Positions 51,701-64,000 of a stretch of 64,000 nucleotides of DNA are shown piece after piece. Origin of the DNA: Hyalella azteca (taxonomy: Eukaryota; Arthropoda; Malacostraca; Amphipoda; Hyalellidae); contig NW_025943855.1 of NCBI RefSeq assembly GCF_000764305.2, forward strand, positions 62,001-126,000. The letters run 5' to 3'. The notes under the pieces are model-generated. The model did not search any database. It saw only the letters and a program-made list of their open reading frames with translations, and had not been told where the DNA came from. The position numbers and the translations under genes were made by a program. Numbering within the stretch: the first letter of the stretch is position 1; each line of letters starts with the position of its first letter.

Positions 51701-54700
51701 ACTTACATTCAGCGCTATTACCCGTAACGAAATGTTGGTATAACCTAAAACCTTTGCAGTAAATGGAAAGTCCTGATTGAAGTAACATTAACGCAAGTAC
51801 ACAAATTTTCACGGCGGTGAGAACGTATTTTCATACAACTGTCACTAGTGGGTGATAGCTTACAATTTTGATGAATTGAATTAAATGAAGAATATCAAAA
51901 TCGAGCACTTCAGTGCACTTACACGAAAAGAAGCGACCGAACAACGAATCTTTAAAATGCAAGTAAACGAAACGGCATTCATCCGTATAAGTCTCCTCCG
52001 TAAATTGGATCCGGAATTACCTTCGACCAAAACATGACAGGAAAAAGCTGGAACTTACAACCTACACAGGATAAGCCAAGCATACAACGTTGGATGATGG
52101 CAAATATACTAACACGATCGCCTTGACAATCGAGAGCTTCTCACCTCTGCCAAGGTTCAAATAGACGTCGAGACAAGTTATTTCCATAGAACACCGACGC
52201 CGATCGAGGACAGGACCCAAAATAAAGTTGAGTGGCACTCCACGTCTTTTAGACGTGGATTGTAATTCTGTTTCCTCGTCTGCAAAAATGCATGTAAAAT
52301 CGAATAGTTCCTAACACGAGAAACGAGACGAGAAGGTGATAATTCTTGCTCCAACAAAAAGGAAGTGCATCAATAAACCTGATTAAGTTACACGTTGAAA
52401 AGGCTACTTGACATTAATGGAAAGTTACTTCCTTACTCGTAAAATTCTATTCAAATGCACTCAAATTGGTGGAAGGATTTATTGCCCCAAGATTATTGAA
52501 TAGCGCGGAAGAAGTTTACTGTGATATTAATGTCCCTGTTTGTTATTCAAATTTTCTTAGTATTTAACCTCTAAGTTTGAAATCAAACAGCGTATCATAA
52601 AAGCAATTGAGAAACCTGCGGGTGTAAGATTTTTCAGATTTATATTCAGGTTGGGCAAAAGTTTTTTTTAATGACATCTTTGTTGAAGATCAGTTACTGT
52701 TTATTTCTTTTCAAGAAGAGACCTCATTGGCTTGATGATTTAATGGAAGTATAGTTAAAATGTCTTCCCTGCCGTCTAGCCGTAAATTCGCAAGACAACA
52801 CAGGTGCTTGGGATGCGTGAATCACGACAGCTTTTCCTGGGCAGTTCACGGTGATTCAAATGAGTGACATCATCGCAGCGTGGAGCACACAAGCAAGCCA
52901 GCTGTCCCCTGGAAATACTTCCTGAAAGGACATTTGCAAGCCTACGGGATACTAATTCCTAACTGAACAATAATCAAGGAACATTTCTCGTAAAATAAAT
53001 AGTTTGATGAGTAAAATTGTCAGCGTACGATTGTCACCAATCGCCGTTACAAACTTCTAATTGAAATTATCTAGAATTTCAATACATTAAAAGGATACGT
53101 GTTCTAATTAGCTTACGGGTAAACTATATCCTATTAATGCCTCAACTATCTGCCTTCTGCAGGGTACAGACGATAAAAAAGTCGAGCCTAACATTTTACT
53201 TTCAATAAAAGTTAGCAATAAAAAACACAAGTTTCTATGAAAACATTTATTGTGAGGTATGACACTTCTAATATCCTGCACGCACTATACTACTCAGGGT
53301 CGATATTTAATTTAGTTTCAGCAAGAAAATACCATCATGGCCCAACTGATTTGTAACCATAATAATTCACAGCCAAATGCTCCTCTATTTGGCCAACAGC
53401 GGCCTCGCCGCTGCGAGGGACCGACATAACAACCAAGATAAGAATGAACCTAAATCTCGAATGAGGGGCTAAAGAGAGTCTAGAAGTCTCTGAACCGCAG
53501 TCTAAACTACGGCACATAATTTGAATAAGCCCTCTGGAAATTATTCTTATAAGATTCTGAGATTTGAATCAAGGGACTTGGCGATAAAGCGCCTGATGAC
53601 AAAGTGGTGAACTAACTTAATAGTTAACTTGAGGATTTAAATAATATAATCTGGTGAATATAGAAAGCCTATCAGAAAACATTGATGTACAAAATGATGC
53701 ATTCGAAATACCGACTTCATAACAATTAATTTAAGTAAATGGAAGACAGATCTCAGCGCATCTGATATAATAAAATTATTGTGGCAGAAGATAAAATATT
53801 ACATCACCATGCTTAGTAGCCACTACGATCAAAGTAAACAACGACCTAAACTGGTAATAACCATATTATATAAATTCTTTTAATAACAATACAATAAAAA
53901 CCGAGACATGAGTGAGGTCTGCAAAGGCACTTCAGGCCATAAAGGCTTTCTTTTTCTTGGGCACTTGCCAGCAGCCTTTGACTACACAAGGATCGCGCCA
54001 GTGAATAATCAAGTACTGCAGGGCCGGAGCTTTTCCAACACACTTAGTAATCGTTACACAAAAATATGCATGATCTTCTAATTCACACGTACATTAATTA
54101 AGGTTATTCAATCGTTGGTCACATATTGCTATCCTCTGAAACCGGAAAGTACCGACATCGACACATAACTCTATAACCAAAGCACATACTATAACTATAA
54201 TCTTACGGTTCTTATGCGTTCTTCTGGATTGTCTGGTGCTGCTAAAGAGGTCAAAAGTTTACCACTTGGTCCCATGGATCCAGTCAAAACCTCAAGTTTA
54301 TGTACAAAACTAGAAAAATACAGATATCATTTGAATAAACATAATAAAACCAAAGTTATCTATACTCCAACTGGCCATACTTAGGATGGAAACCGTTGTG
54401 GTTTTGACAACGTATTGACTTGATACTTAATCTGCACTAACCGATAGAAACTCGATCTTAGATTAAAGTTACTAGAAATGATTGATGCTAACATTAGAAG
54501 TTTCCTTCAGTATCAATTATTTAAATCAATTGATCGAACGAAAGCATACGCTACGTAACTTCAACAAGCAGTTCTCATCACCCAAATCAAGAACTAGCTA
54601 TTGGTTGCCGCATTTCAAGGCCTCAAGGCCTATCACTTACACCGAACTTTTTAATACTAAACGTCCAGAAGGACAATAAGGACAGTAATGAAACCTCTGT

Positions 54701-56340
54701 TCTGCGAACGCATCATCAATTAGTATGAGCGATAGTTATTTGAACAAATCAGTGTCAGGAAGCGCACGCGTGTAGAGCGCAAGACCGTTATGCTTCCGCG
54801 AGGGAGGAAGCAGCTTCACGCTGCATGATGAAGCACTTTCGCTCTCCAATGATGGATTGCGCGCAGGACAAATAAGGAGGGGCGCGAGGGAGGCTCTGGC
54901 GCGTGATTGCGTGAACAAGGTTAAGGGCAGGATGCTTAGGGAAGCTATACACGTATACGCGTAATTGATTTTTAAATAACCCGTTTCGATCACATGACCT
55001 TTCAAAAGTTAAACGCTAATCGTATAATGTGGGGTGAAACTTGGTTTTGCTTGCATCTGAGATGTTTTTTTATATAGCTGTGAGCGAGAACAACCTACAA
55101 AACCTGGTGCATTTTGTAGAGTACCTTCACACCACCATTCTACCGTAAATAATGCACTTACGATCGCGCAAATAAATAATGCAATGAAAATATTTTGACA
55201 GATAAAAAAAAAACAATGCCAGAGACACACTTGTACAGAAAAAGCATCCGTTGGCAGATGGATCCTCGCTTGCAACTGAGGACGCAAGTAAAGGTTAAAG
55301 ACAAGAGAATATAGCACAGAATGGAGGATGGCAGTCACGGTTCCTGTTGTCTGTGTTGCTGACCTCGTCTCGTTTGTTAATAACTTTGAAGTGAACTTAG
55401 CTAGAGTCCACTTGCCAGAATTGACTTTATGATCTCATCAGGAAGCAAACCCACGAACAGGCAAGACATTTCCAACCATTCCATTTCATCCAGAATATAC
55501 ATCATTCCATTTCCAACCAGAATATACAAGTTACTGCTTCCATACACAATGAGACTATAGTTATCAACGTATGTAATAAAGAAATTAATCCCAAGAAGTG
55601 TAACAAAATATTCTTAAGATGGCGCTAGAGAAAATTCAAAATATACCTCAGCTTTCTCGGCAGACAAATTATCACAGTTGAAATGGTTATTTCAATTTTG
55701 AATAAAAAATCAAAGAAATGATTAGGGAATTTTGACAATTCACGATGAGTTGCAGTTTTCTTCAAATATTACGCTCAAGAATTTATTTTTTCAAAAGAGA
55801 TGCTTGATGACTAATTTACACAGTGAATAAAATATGTAAACATTCGGTTCAGAAAAATTGAAAAGATTTTGTGTTCAAAGGATTATGATTTTCCCGGATC
55901 CAAGTAAGTTTTTTCTCTCTGAACCATCAAGAAGCCGTAAAAGATGACCCGAACAGTGCTGCCGCAGTAGTGAAAAGCAAACAAAGAGGCTGCAATAATT
56001 GCATTAGGTTTTTATATCATAAGCGAGATGAAATGAACAGAAATATTCGATTTGAAATAAATATGCAGTTGAATACTAGAAGAATATGCCGGGAACTTTC
56101 ACCCGAGATGGAATTCTCCTCAAAAGTGTTAAAAGTGGCATCAGCCAAATTATCTTCTACGACAGCATATGATGTAACAACAGATTAGTTGCAGCATCGT
56201 CTGCATTGTGCTGTACACGCAGCGGCAGTATCTGTACCAGCAGTATTACCTTATGTCAAATTTAAGACGTCCTCATACATGGCCATGCACGCTGATGCAC
56301 CCGTCTAATTATCCGCGTTCTGCTGTGCAAGTACGTTGCG
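45704..56340. other. long region without supported genes
   Basis: A+T-rich, both strands broken by stops at short intervals; the longest frames are about 110 codons and show no family or exon signals. The only clear structure is the short tandem array near 47.1 kb. It may be upstream intron of the kinase locus or intergenic. Confidence 0.5.
47120..47265. repeat. degenerate ~31-bp tandem repeat
   Basis: AAATCGATGGCANATAATAA-type units recur about five times with decay toward the left end (AAATTGATGTCAAATAAG). Confidence 0.7.
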
Positions 56341-56525
56341 ACATCGTGATCATCCGTATTGTGCCGTTCCAGCGGTTGTGCCTGCGTGCTCGTCCGTATT
56401 GTGCCGTAATTCAAGCAGTTGTGCCTGCGTGCTCATCCGTATTGTGCCGTTCAAGTAGTTTTAACATCGTGATCGTCCATATTGTGCCGTTATGGTGGTT
56501 GTGACATCATGATCGTATTGTGCCG
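56341..56525. repeat. ~40-bp degenerate tandem repeat, five units
   Basis: CCGTATTGTGCCGTTC followed by AGCAGTTGTGCCTGCGTGCT recurs from 56354, 56394, 56437, 56477 and 56513, with units of 36-43 bp. Confidence 0.82.
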
Positions 56526-57233
56526 TGTAAACAGCGAGCAGGATCATCATCTGTATCGGTACAATCTCGAGAGGCAACAGAAGCAGGCAGGATGTCTCAG
56601 CGCAGGTCAACAAACGCACGGGGCGAGCCGGCAGGATCGAGGACGGGTAGCTATAGGCGGGTCGGCGTTACCACGGCACAAGCAACGCAGATGCAGCACA
56701 CTGCCGGGACTGTTCCACGTGCGAGATTAAGTGTCGGCGAATTTTGATGAAGCAGAAGTACATGTCAAGCACCAAAGTTGCACTATACAATTTCTTAAAA
56801 AAAATGTTGTTGTTCAGTATTGCACATCTAAGTTTGAACTTTTTTTTACGATTAAGAGCGCATTGGACAATATGGTACACTACTAATACTAAGAACGACA
56901 GTCCATCAAAGCACATCGGAGGACAAACCAACACGCGTCAGATTTGCAGGGACACACCAGACGCATGCACCACACGAGCTGCTGTAGCTGGCCTAGACGC
57001 ACCGACGGCTAGACGCTGAACAATACGAAAGGAATAGAGGAAAAATCCGACTCAACGCGAGGTTAACGTAAGTTTGTTTTCTACCTGTCAAGAATATGTG
57101 AACAACAACACGCAACCCCTGACGCAACCAGCTGTGATGAATTAGCTACTGAAAACCTCAAAATCCGTATGATATGGCGCATCGTCCAACAGCAAGTTGT
57201 GATCAAGTCAAAGAATTTACCACAAAAATAAAA

Positions 57234-57282
57234 GCGAGGGAGGGAGGGAGGTTGAAGGGAGGGAGGGAGGGTCCCAGGGAGG
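57234..57282. repeat. GAGGGAGG low-complexity tract
   Basis: Purine-rich (GGGA)n repeats with GAGGTTGAAGG interruptions. Confidence 0.8.
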
Positions 57283-58129
57283 TTGAAGGCTCTTCATGGG
57301 ACAGCAACCGTGTATCCATAAAACGCTATCCATAGTCGCAAAACAATAACCTTAGATCTCAACATAGATTTAAGCCCGATTTAGGAACTAGTGGTGCCAT
57401 AAACTAACGTCTACAGCGCCATATACAAGAGGACGCGATAACACGACACCCGACATGCAAGCAGCGACCAGACGACGCGCGGTAATCTGATCTTTTAATG
57501 TACGTCGTCTGCTGTGTTTGCGGCTTGAAATAATTTCCGCGACCATGAATGATGTGCCAAAATACGCGAGCGAATTATAATTACTACAAACGTTGGTATC
57601 GTGAATGTATGCATGAGCTCGAAGGTGTCTATAAAACCATAATTATAAGCTTTGAATTGCAGTAAGAAGTACCGTATGTGTCGAACGGTTTGGATCAATT
57701 GGGCTTTTTCTTCATTAAATGGAAATTTATTTCTTTATTCATGGGGCTCATTAGAAATATAATTTCGTGAATACAACGTGACATGCTACTTTAAGCAAAA
57801 TGTGAGTAAAATAAAGGAGCATAATTTCCGATATAGTGAACGCTGTAAAGAATATCTCCTTCAACAGCAAAAGTAGAGGTACCTACTAGGCAACGCCAAC
57901 AACAAAGAAGAAACACTCCCGGCACAAGCGCTGAGACTAGGACAGCTATTTAGCCCTAACGCTCTACAGATGCGGATGTGAGATCATCAAGTGTTTCTCA
58001 CCACAAGAAGAGCTCGGCGCCAGCAATAAAAAAGAAAGGCCTTGAAAGGAGCATTTTTTGTTGAAACAAAATTGAAAGCGAGTGAGATAACCACTTCATG
58101 AACAGTAGAGATACTCGCCTCCTCATGAA

Positions 58130-58164
58130 CTCGCCTCCTCTCTATAGTATAGAGAGGAGGCGAG
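58130..58164. repeat. perfect 17-bp-arm palindrome
   Basis: CTCGCCTCCTCTCTATA (58130-58146), one central G, then its exact reverse complement (58148-58164). A direct repeat of CTCGCCTCCTC lies just before it (58114-58124). Confidence 0.95.
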
Positions 58165-59989
58165 ATCGCGCTATTGATGATAACTGTGATTAAAGGAAGG
58201 GAATATTCGGAATCATTCATAACTCATGGTTACTTTTCCAACACCAAACAAGTGAAAACACTAAACTAAATAGTAGTTGCTTCTAACACGGCACGAATGT
58301 CATGAAATTTTTTTTTATCAAAATACGCCCATTAAATTGAGAGCGAGGCTTTAAACGAACTGAGATATTGAAATTTAGGACGTGTATATGGATTCACTAA
58401 TTTATTATCAACAGTAAATATAACAAAGCCGATAAATCCTATAGAGTTGTGCGTGTAATTATTATAATTCCAAAAACAATTCTGACTGATCCGAAAAGTC
58501 TTCATGGGTTTACGACCGATTTAGTGCCTCTCCTACAGATTGTGAAGGACAACACATGACATACGAACGCGCAATAAGCAAACCAAGAGTGAGATTAGCG
58601 TGCGTCAGTCAGACATTAAGTGGTTCTCATTAAGAGGAAACATGAGATAAATCGTATGGTCGTTTGAATCATACGTTACTTCAAGGGAGTGACTCAAACA
58701 GGCTCATTAGCACAGCCTGATGTTATCTGACTAATCCCTGGACAGCTGAACGTCTGGCTAATGCATCATCCACTGGAAAGGGGAACTGAAAAAAATTATA
58801 TCTGAGATTGCTGCTAGGCGACGATAGATCACTACGAGTAAGGAACATAAGTAAGACTAAGACACAGTCTTACCAGGCGCCAATAGGATAATATAGCATA
58901 TCACAAAAACATTAATGAAACCTGACATTTTGGACAAATGTTCGATTATGAACTGAATCAACTTGTTAACAGTATACAGCACCACACCCTTGGACCGTTC
59001 AGATCCCATTTATCAAGGTATATTATTTATTATATATTTAGCCCCAATATAAATATCAAAACTTTAAATGAAGGACAAACGGCAAAAACTAATAAGACAT
59101 CAGCCCAAGAGACATAAGTGCAAATAATAAGCAACAGGTGATGGTAGTTAGACGGTTCCCCAAGTGGAAGGAGGCAACACGAGACTAGCACCTGAGTCGT
59201 AAAGGTCTGGCAGAACGGCAGCCAGTGTGGGTAGGCGGTAATGACATTGTTTTAGATGTGATCAGGACGCTCCCTCGCGGCCTTGGTGCTCGACGAACGC
59301 AAGAAGCAGGTAATTGCTAGTGCTCGTTTCCTTGTACCGAGTATATTCATTCACTGGCAATAAGATTCAGAAATAAACAACACAGAAGAAAGTGGGCAAA
59401 ATGTAATTTTAGCCATATTTTTTTCAAATAATTCTGTCCTCACTAAGATATTGTTAAAGTTTACTTGCACATTTTCAAAGGACCTTCCTGAAAATGAATT
59501 ATTTAGTACCTATCAACGATTAAATCAACGAATACGAATTTTTATCAAAATAATTCAGGTTTTGACTCACCGAAAACGAATTTTCATCAAAATTATTCAA
59601 GTCTTGAACTAACATTTACCTTAAATTAATTCAGCAACTCAAGACTAGAACTAGCCTCGACACAAGTCACTTACGAGCTATTAAATGCAGAAGCAGTTCC
59701 CACATAACGAGCGGCGAGCACGGACGGACGTGTATTGATAAGAGATTATAGTTGGGTGCCAACGTTGCGCCAATGGAGGAGCGTTCTAACAGCCTCATTC
59801 CAATGCTAGTCACGAACAAGTTGGGCCAACCAAGCTTACTAATATAGAAGCCAAGTTCGTGGCATGGTATATACGTAGAGAAATCTTTAATCCGTTTTGA
59901 GCACGGATATAACAAATACTGTAGGAAGCCAACTGCTTAACTTAGCTCGCAAATCACGTACGCGCAACATGACAAAGTACTGTCCTTTG

Positions 59990-60051
59990 TTTGGGTATAG
60001 GAGTTACTTGGTAACTTTGCACGTACACGCAAAGTAACTCCTCTACCCAAA
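59990..60051. repeat. inverted repeat with ~20-bp arms
   Basis: TTTGGGTATAGGAGTTACTT on the left pairs with AAGTAACTCCTCTACCCAAA on the right with one mismatch; a ~22-nt loop also carries a short self-repeat. Confidence 0.88.
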
Positions 60052-60400
60052 TCTTGATAATTTCTCGTAACATTAAAACAATAAACATAATGAAAAATAT
60101 ATAATATGGCCTTGCAAGGTCAATTTAACGATAAAATAAACGCGCAATAAACATGAACTTCAACTGCAATATAAAAGATCCTATCAAGTCTAAAACATTT
60201 CTTCAAGGCTAAGTCCGAGTGATTAAAATAATCAAAATAAGACGTACACGTGAAAAATATCTTGATCGAAGACATATCAATGGTATCGACCATATTATAA
60301 CCATCACTGCTCATACCAACCTAAACCAATAACCATTTCAATTTTCAATCTTTACTAAGCAGACGACACAAGCCCAAACAACGTTATTATTATAAAAGCA

Positions 60401-60522
60401 CGTACTTTATATACTATAAAGTATATACTACTAAAGTATACTATAGTATATACTACTAAAGTATACTATAGTATATACTACTAAAGTATACTATAGTATA
60501 TACTACTATACTATAAAGTACG
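60401..60522. repeat. foldback element with 25-bp internal repeats
   Basis: CGTACTTTATA at the left end and TATAAAGTACG at the right end form the outer inverted repeat. Inside, ACTACTAAAGTATACTATAG then TATAT is repeated three times, and each unit is itself palindromic (GTATACTATAGTATAC). Confidence 0.9.
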
Positions 60523-63239
60523 ACTGTTAAAAACAGTGGTAAGCTTGAATAATGAAGTGGTTGTGAGCAAATAGAGACAAATACCATTCCAAATCTCTTG
60601 ATGTGGACCTCGATTATGCGCAGTCAAGCACATCGTTCTAATAGCTCATAAAAACGCGCGCGCAGCCAGCTGCCGGCGCAATAAAAAGCGCGCGGGAACT
60701 GAAGACATCAAAATGGATTAGGCGACCGCCGTGATAAATCCGCGGTGCTGCTTAAAAGGCATGCCTTTATCGTGGCGCTCTTAGCCTTCAATCAAAGTTT
60801 TTTCCGTCGATTAGAAGTAAAATGCGGGTAGATAACATATGCTTCAGCTGTCAAACGCGTTACATATTCATCAAGTTCGGAAATCTCATAGAAGAAAATT
60901 ATTTACGCGGAAATTATGATAATTCAACTCCTTAATGAATTAACATAGAAAGAATATATCAAACCACTAGACTGTTTCAGTCGTGAGTGAATGAGAAAGT
61001 GAAATAATAGCGGCACCTTGACGCAGCGCTCATTTTTAGCGCATTTTCTCATTTATGGAAAAAATGCCCTATTGTGCTCGTCATTTCCGTCCGTCCGTCC
61101 GTGACTTCACGTTTTCGTCTACGAAAAAATGAGCTCTCTGTCACTCACTGCAGCGAGCGCAGTTAAATTTTTTTCGAGTTGGTTAAGACGGAGGGCGCCC
61201 GAGTCAGGATAAGCCTTTGACCTTCGTCTCCATTGCGGAAGAATTTTAATCAATGGCACTTCACGTCCAGGAGCACAATGGCATAATTTACACAAGAATG
61301 AAAATTTTAAGAATTGTTCTGCAATTGCGACGCCGCATTATAGGTCCTAAAATGTATTTTTTTTTTTCAAGAAAAAATTTCACGTGCAGTGTAGCAAAAA
61401 ATTAAATTCTGGTCATTACTTATTTAATTCGGAACATGATAGGGAATTAACTTAAACCAATATTTCAAACAGTTCCCCAGATAGGCTTCAAATAGCTCCC
61501 ATTAGCCCAAACTTGAAATGCATTGTAAGTGAATTTTTTGTTAAGAGTCTCGGAACGTGCGAAAAATTTATAAGGTGAATTAAAAAATTGAGTTTGGCTG
61601 ACTTCTGCAATAGTTTCCTTCATATCTTCATGAAAGTATCCCTGCCACACTAATTGAAATTTGTATCAGAATTTTAAACATAAGACCAGCATCCTCAAAG
61701 ACATACATTGGATAGAAACTTATGATATTCATATTTCCGGTAGCAATAATTGTCATATGTTTCTTTCAAACATAACTTTAACACGACGAGAGATATATCT
61801 TTCATTATCTACCAACTTTACACACAATAACTCGAAGGTCAACCCTGTATACAGTTAGTCCTTGTGTAGTCTTGTCCAGCTCATTATATCAAACACATAA
61901 ACTATCCACTTCGATCGCCAAAAAACTCGCCTGAAAATAACGGATAAGGATGAAACGAGCAGCGCGGTAGCCAAGCTACCACGCCGCTGCAACGAGACCC
62001 AGACCACTTCGACCCGGCGTGTGAAGACTCCTCCATTCTTTACTAAAGGTCAGAGCTGATAACGGTGCGTTGTATAGCAGTACTACTTACTGCATAGCGT
62101 TATAAATATTACCGTACGTGTGAATCATACGCTGAAAACTGTATTAGGATAAGACAATGTAGCGAACTTACACAAAGTATTTATGTTTTGGTGCCGACGC
62201 ACAGAATATTCGGGATTTATTTTTTGCGCCGTTTAACGGAGCAACAGCTCAACAGTTTCCACCAAAATCTCGGACGCTAAACAGTTGTCCATCAATTCGA
62301 TGCAAAATATACCATTGCCGTCATCTTGTGAGAACGAATGTTTTTTATGGCAATGTTTTTTAGTGCACCTTGCATAGGTAATACCAACGACTCTACAGCA
62401 AAACGAAATAGAACCTCTGTGCTACCATTTTGCAGATGTAGGAAAAAATACCATTCACACAAAAATAAAGACAAGAACTAACACTTTAGTGTTCGAACAA
62501 ATGAACGAACACTAAAAAAACATTTCACGACGATGTGCCAACGTAACGAGTGAAGTTAAATCGACACGACAGCTTCAAGTCTGATAAGAGCTTGATCAAG
62601 AGCTTCACGGCTGATAAGATATTTTCTGATAATTACTTTATGTTTATCGATTATGATGAACGTACATCACAGAAATCCTATTCGTTAAAATTTATTTGCT
62701 CTGACACATTTGTACATGACAACTTAGTAAATCTTTCAAAAGTGAAATTTTATTATTAAATCGCAAAGATACGATAAGCAAGAACTGACTTCACTCTCAA
62801 GGCCACCATGCATGCAATGATAAGTCAACTTTTATAAGACGTCTTTTGAAGATTGCCGCGCTCCAAAGTCCAAATAATTACAATCACTCCAAATGCGAAG
62901 AAGAAAGAACGGCTATACTAAATCAATGAAAAATAAAAACTACGAAACGGCTGGAGACGAAAATAGATTCATCTGACATTTTGCAAGGCAACGTGCAGCG
63001 ATGGCCGAAAATGTCAAAGTCTCGGGATGGTATTTGTCTCCATGAATACCAGCAGAAACCACAGCTTCAATGGACTTAGTTTTTCAGCAGACATGAATCG
63101 CAGGCAAAAGGACACAACGGTAAATTTTTGAGCAGAGATGAGCTGATCTGAAGGCTACAGGACCCATGGCAGCGGCAACGGTTGGTAAAGTGGTTACTAG
63201 CTCAGCCACAGGGCTGATGCATCGGTGGTATGCATCACG
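60523..63239. other. no supported gene
   Basis: A+T-rich with short frames only. It contains copy C of the (TCCG)n inverted-repeat element. Confidence 0.5.
61038..61135 (+). repeat. inverted-repeat element with (TCCG)n core, copy C
   Basis: Left end AGCGCATTTTCTC is intact (61038-61050). The right end is degraded (GAAAAAATGAGCT, 61123-61135) and the TCCG tract is short. The flank CTCTCTGTCACTCACTGCAG is shared with copies A and B, 59 kb away. Confidence 0.72.
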
Positions 63240-63555
63240 GTTATGATACTGATGTTGCGTCAATCGATGCCTCGCTGTTATTGTAATTGCACTTTTACCA
63301 AGCGATGCATCGCTGCTGCTGTTTGGCATTGCAACAATCGATGCATTGCTGTTATTGTAATTCTTGTAACCAGTCAATTCATCGTTGTTACCGTACTGTA
63401 TCTGCACGAATCGATGCTTCGCTGTTTTTGTACTACTGTTGCACAATACTGCATCGCTGTTATCGCGCCAATTAATGTATCGCTGTAATCGTATTGCTGT
63501 TGCACCCACCAATCGATGCATCGCTGTTATAGCAATTGCAGTCGCGTCAATCTAT
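63240..63555. repeat. degenerate tandem repeat of an ATCGATGCATCGCTGTT motif
   Basis: Motifs like AATCGATGCATCGCTGTTAT then TGTAATTGC recur every ~30-50 bp at least seven times with heavy divergence. The array is open in several frames on both strands for up to 145 codons, which looks like a side effect of repetition. Confidence 0.78.
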
Positions 63556-64000
63556 CTATTTAACACCAATAATGCCAGTTCTAGTCAAAATTATTTCAGC
63601 TGAAATACATAGAGCTATAATCAAACGTAGCCAAACTTGTGCGATTGTTAAGAGGACATTTGTGTGAGACATATTAACAAAATAGCAGCCATAATGACGC
63701 GCGTAAAATTCGGCACAGTGAGGCTTTAACTAGACGTTGGCAAGCGAAATTATCACTAATTCAAACTTTTATTTGCCGAAGTTTGTTTGGGTGAGCGCGT
63801 TTGAAGCTTAAAACCGTAAACATATAGGAGCAGTTGGAGCGCGTATTCAGAATGCTTATATATAGTGTCGGGATATCACATAAGAATGAAATCACAGTCA
63901 TATGGAATGGTAAGGGATTGCAAAAGGGAGGAGGTGAGTTAATCCAAAAATTAAAATTGGTTAATAATAAATTAACTTAAAAGGTACCAAATATTTTTCA

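Noticed and set aside
54736..55338. two minus-strand ORFs of 89 and 109 codons as upstream kinase exons
   Set aside because: No recognisable CLK sequence, and no donor of the phase 2 needed by the RS-like exon was identified.
63084..63521. 145-codon minus-strand ORF
   Set aside because: Open because of the degenerate tandem repeat; three other frames over the same stretch are also open.

Overview
The window is eukaryotic nuclear DNA, A+T-rich, with long introns, spliceosomal exon structure and many short tandem and inverted repeats. The two recognisable genes are an LRRC49-like leucine-rich-repeat protein and a LAMMER/CLK kinase whose C-terminus resembles insect Doa. The kinase and the intron style suggest an arthropod, possibly a crustacean; the species cannot be told from the sequence. 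No intact tRNA, rRNA, prokaryotic operon, CRISPR array or autonomous transposon was seen.

Layout. (1) 876-12523, minus strand: LRRC49 homologue (tubulin polyglutamylase complex subunit), at least 13 coding exons, nearly all joined here by phase-consistent splice sites and by similarity to the family. It has a very large disordered insertion exon (4178-6027) and two GC-AG introns. A near-palindromic RFX X-box lies upstream of its proposed start (13140-13152), which fits a cilium/axoneme gene. (2) 12.6-17.2 kb: intergenic or 3'-UTR sequence with a 299-bp tandem duplication. (3) 17662-25658, minus strand: ten exons encoding the complete catalytic domain of a Doa/CLK kinase, with all catalytic motifs intact. 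The stop codon is followed in frame by 143 further open codons. (4) 28-42.4 kb, minus strand: several long or distinctive coding exons, some with their own ATG, each able to supply a phase-0 5' splice site to the phase-0 acceptor of the first shared kinase exon at 25658. I read them as alternative N-terminal exons of the same kinase locus, as known for Drosophila Doa, but this needs transcript evidence. (5) 42.5-64 kb: no convincing coding sequence, probably intron or intergenic DNA, rich in tandem repeats, hairpins and foldback elements.

Both genes are transcribed leftward, with the kinase upstream of the LRRC49 homologue. They have no obvious functional link: one modifies tubulin in axonemes, the other phosphorylates SR splicing factors. 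The most interesting items are the multi-N-terminus kinase architecture, the possible stop-codon readthrough or 36-nt cryptic intron at the kinase C-terminus, the tandemly copied 5' splice site in the LRRC49 homologue, and a dispersed inverted-repeat element carrying a (TCCG)n core.
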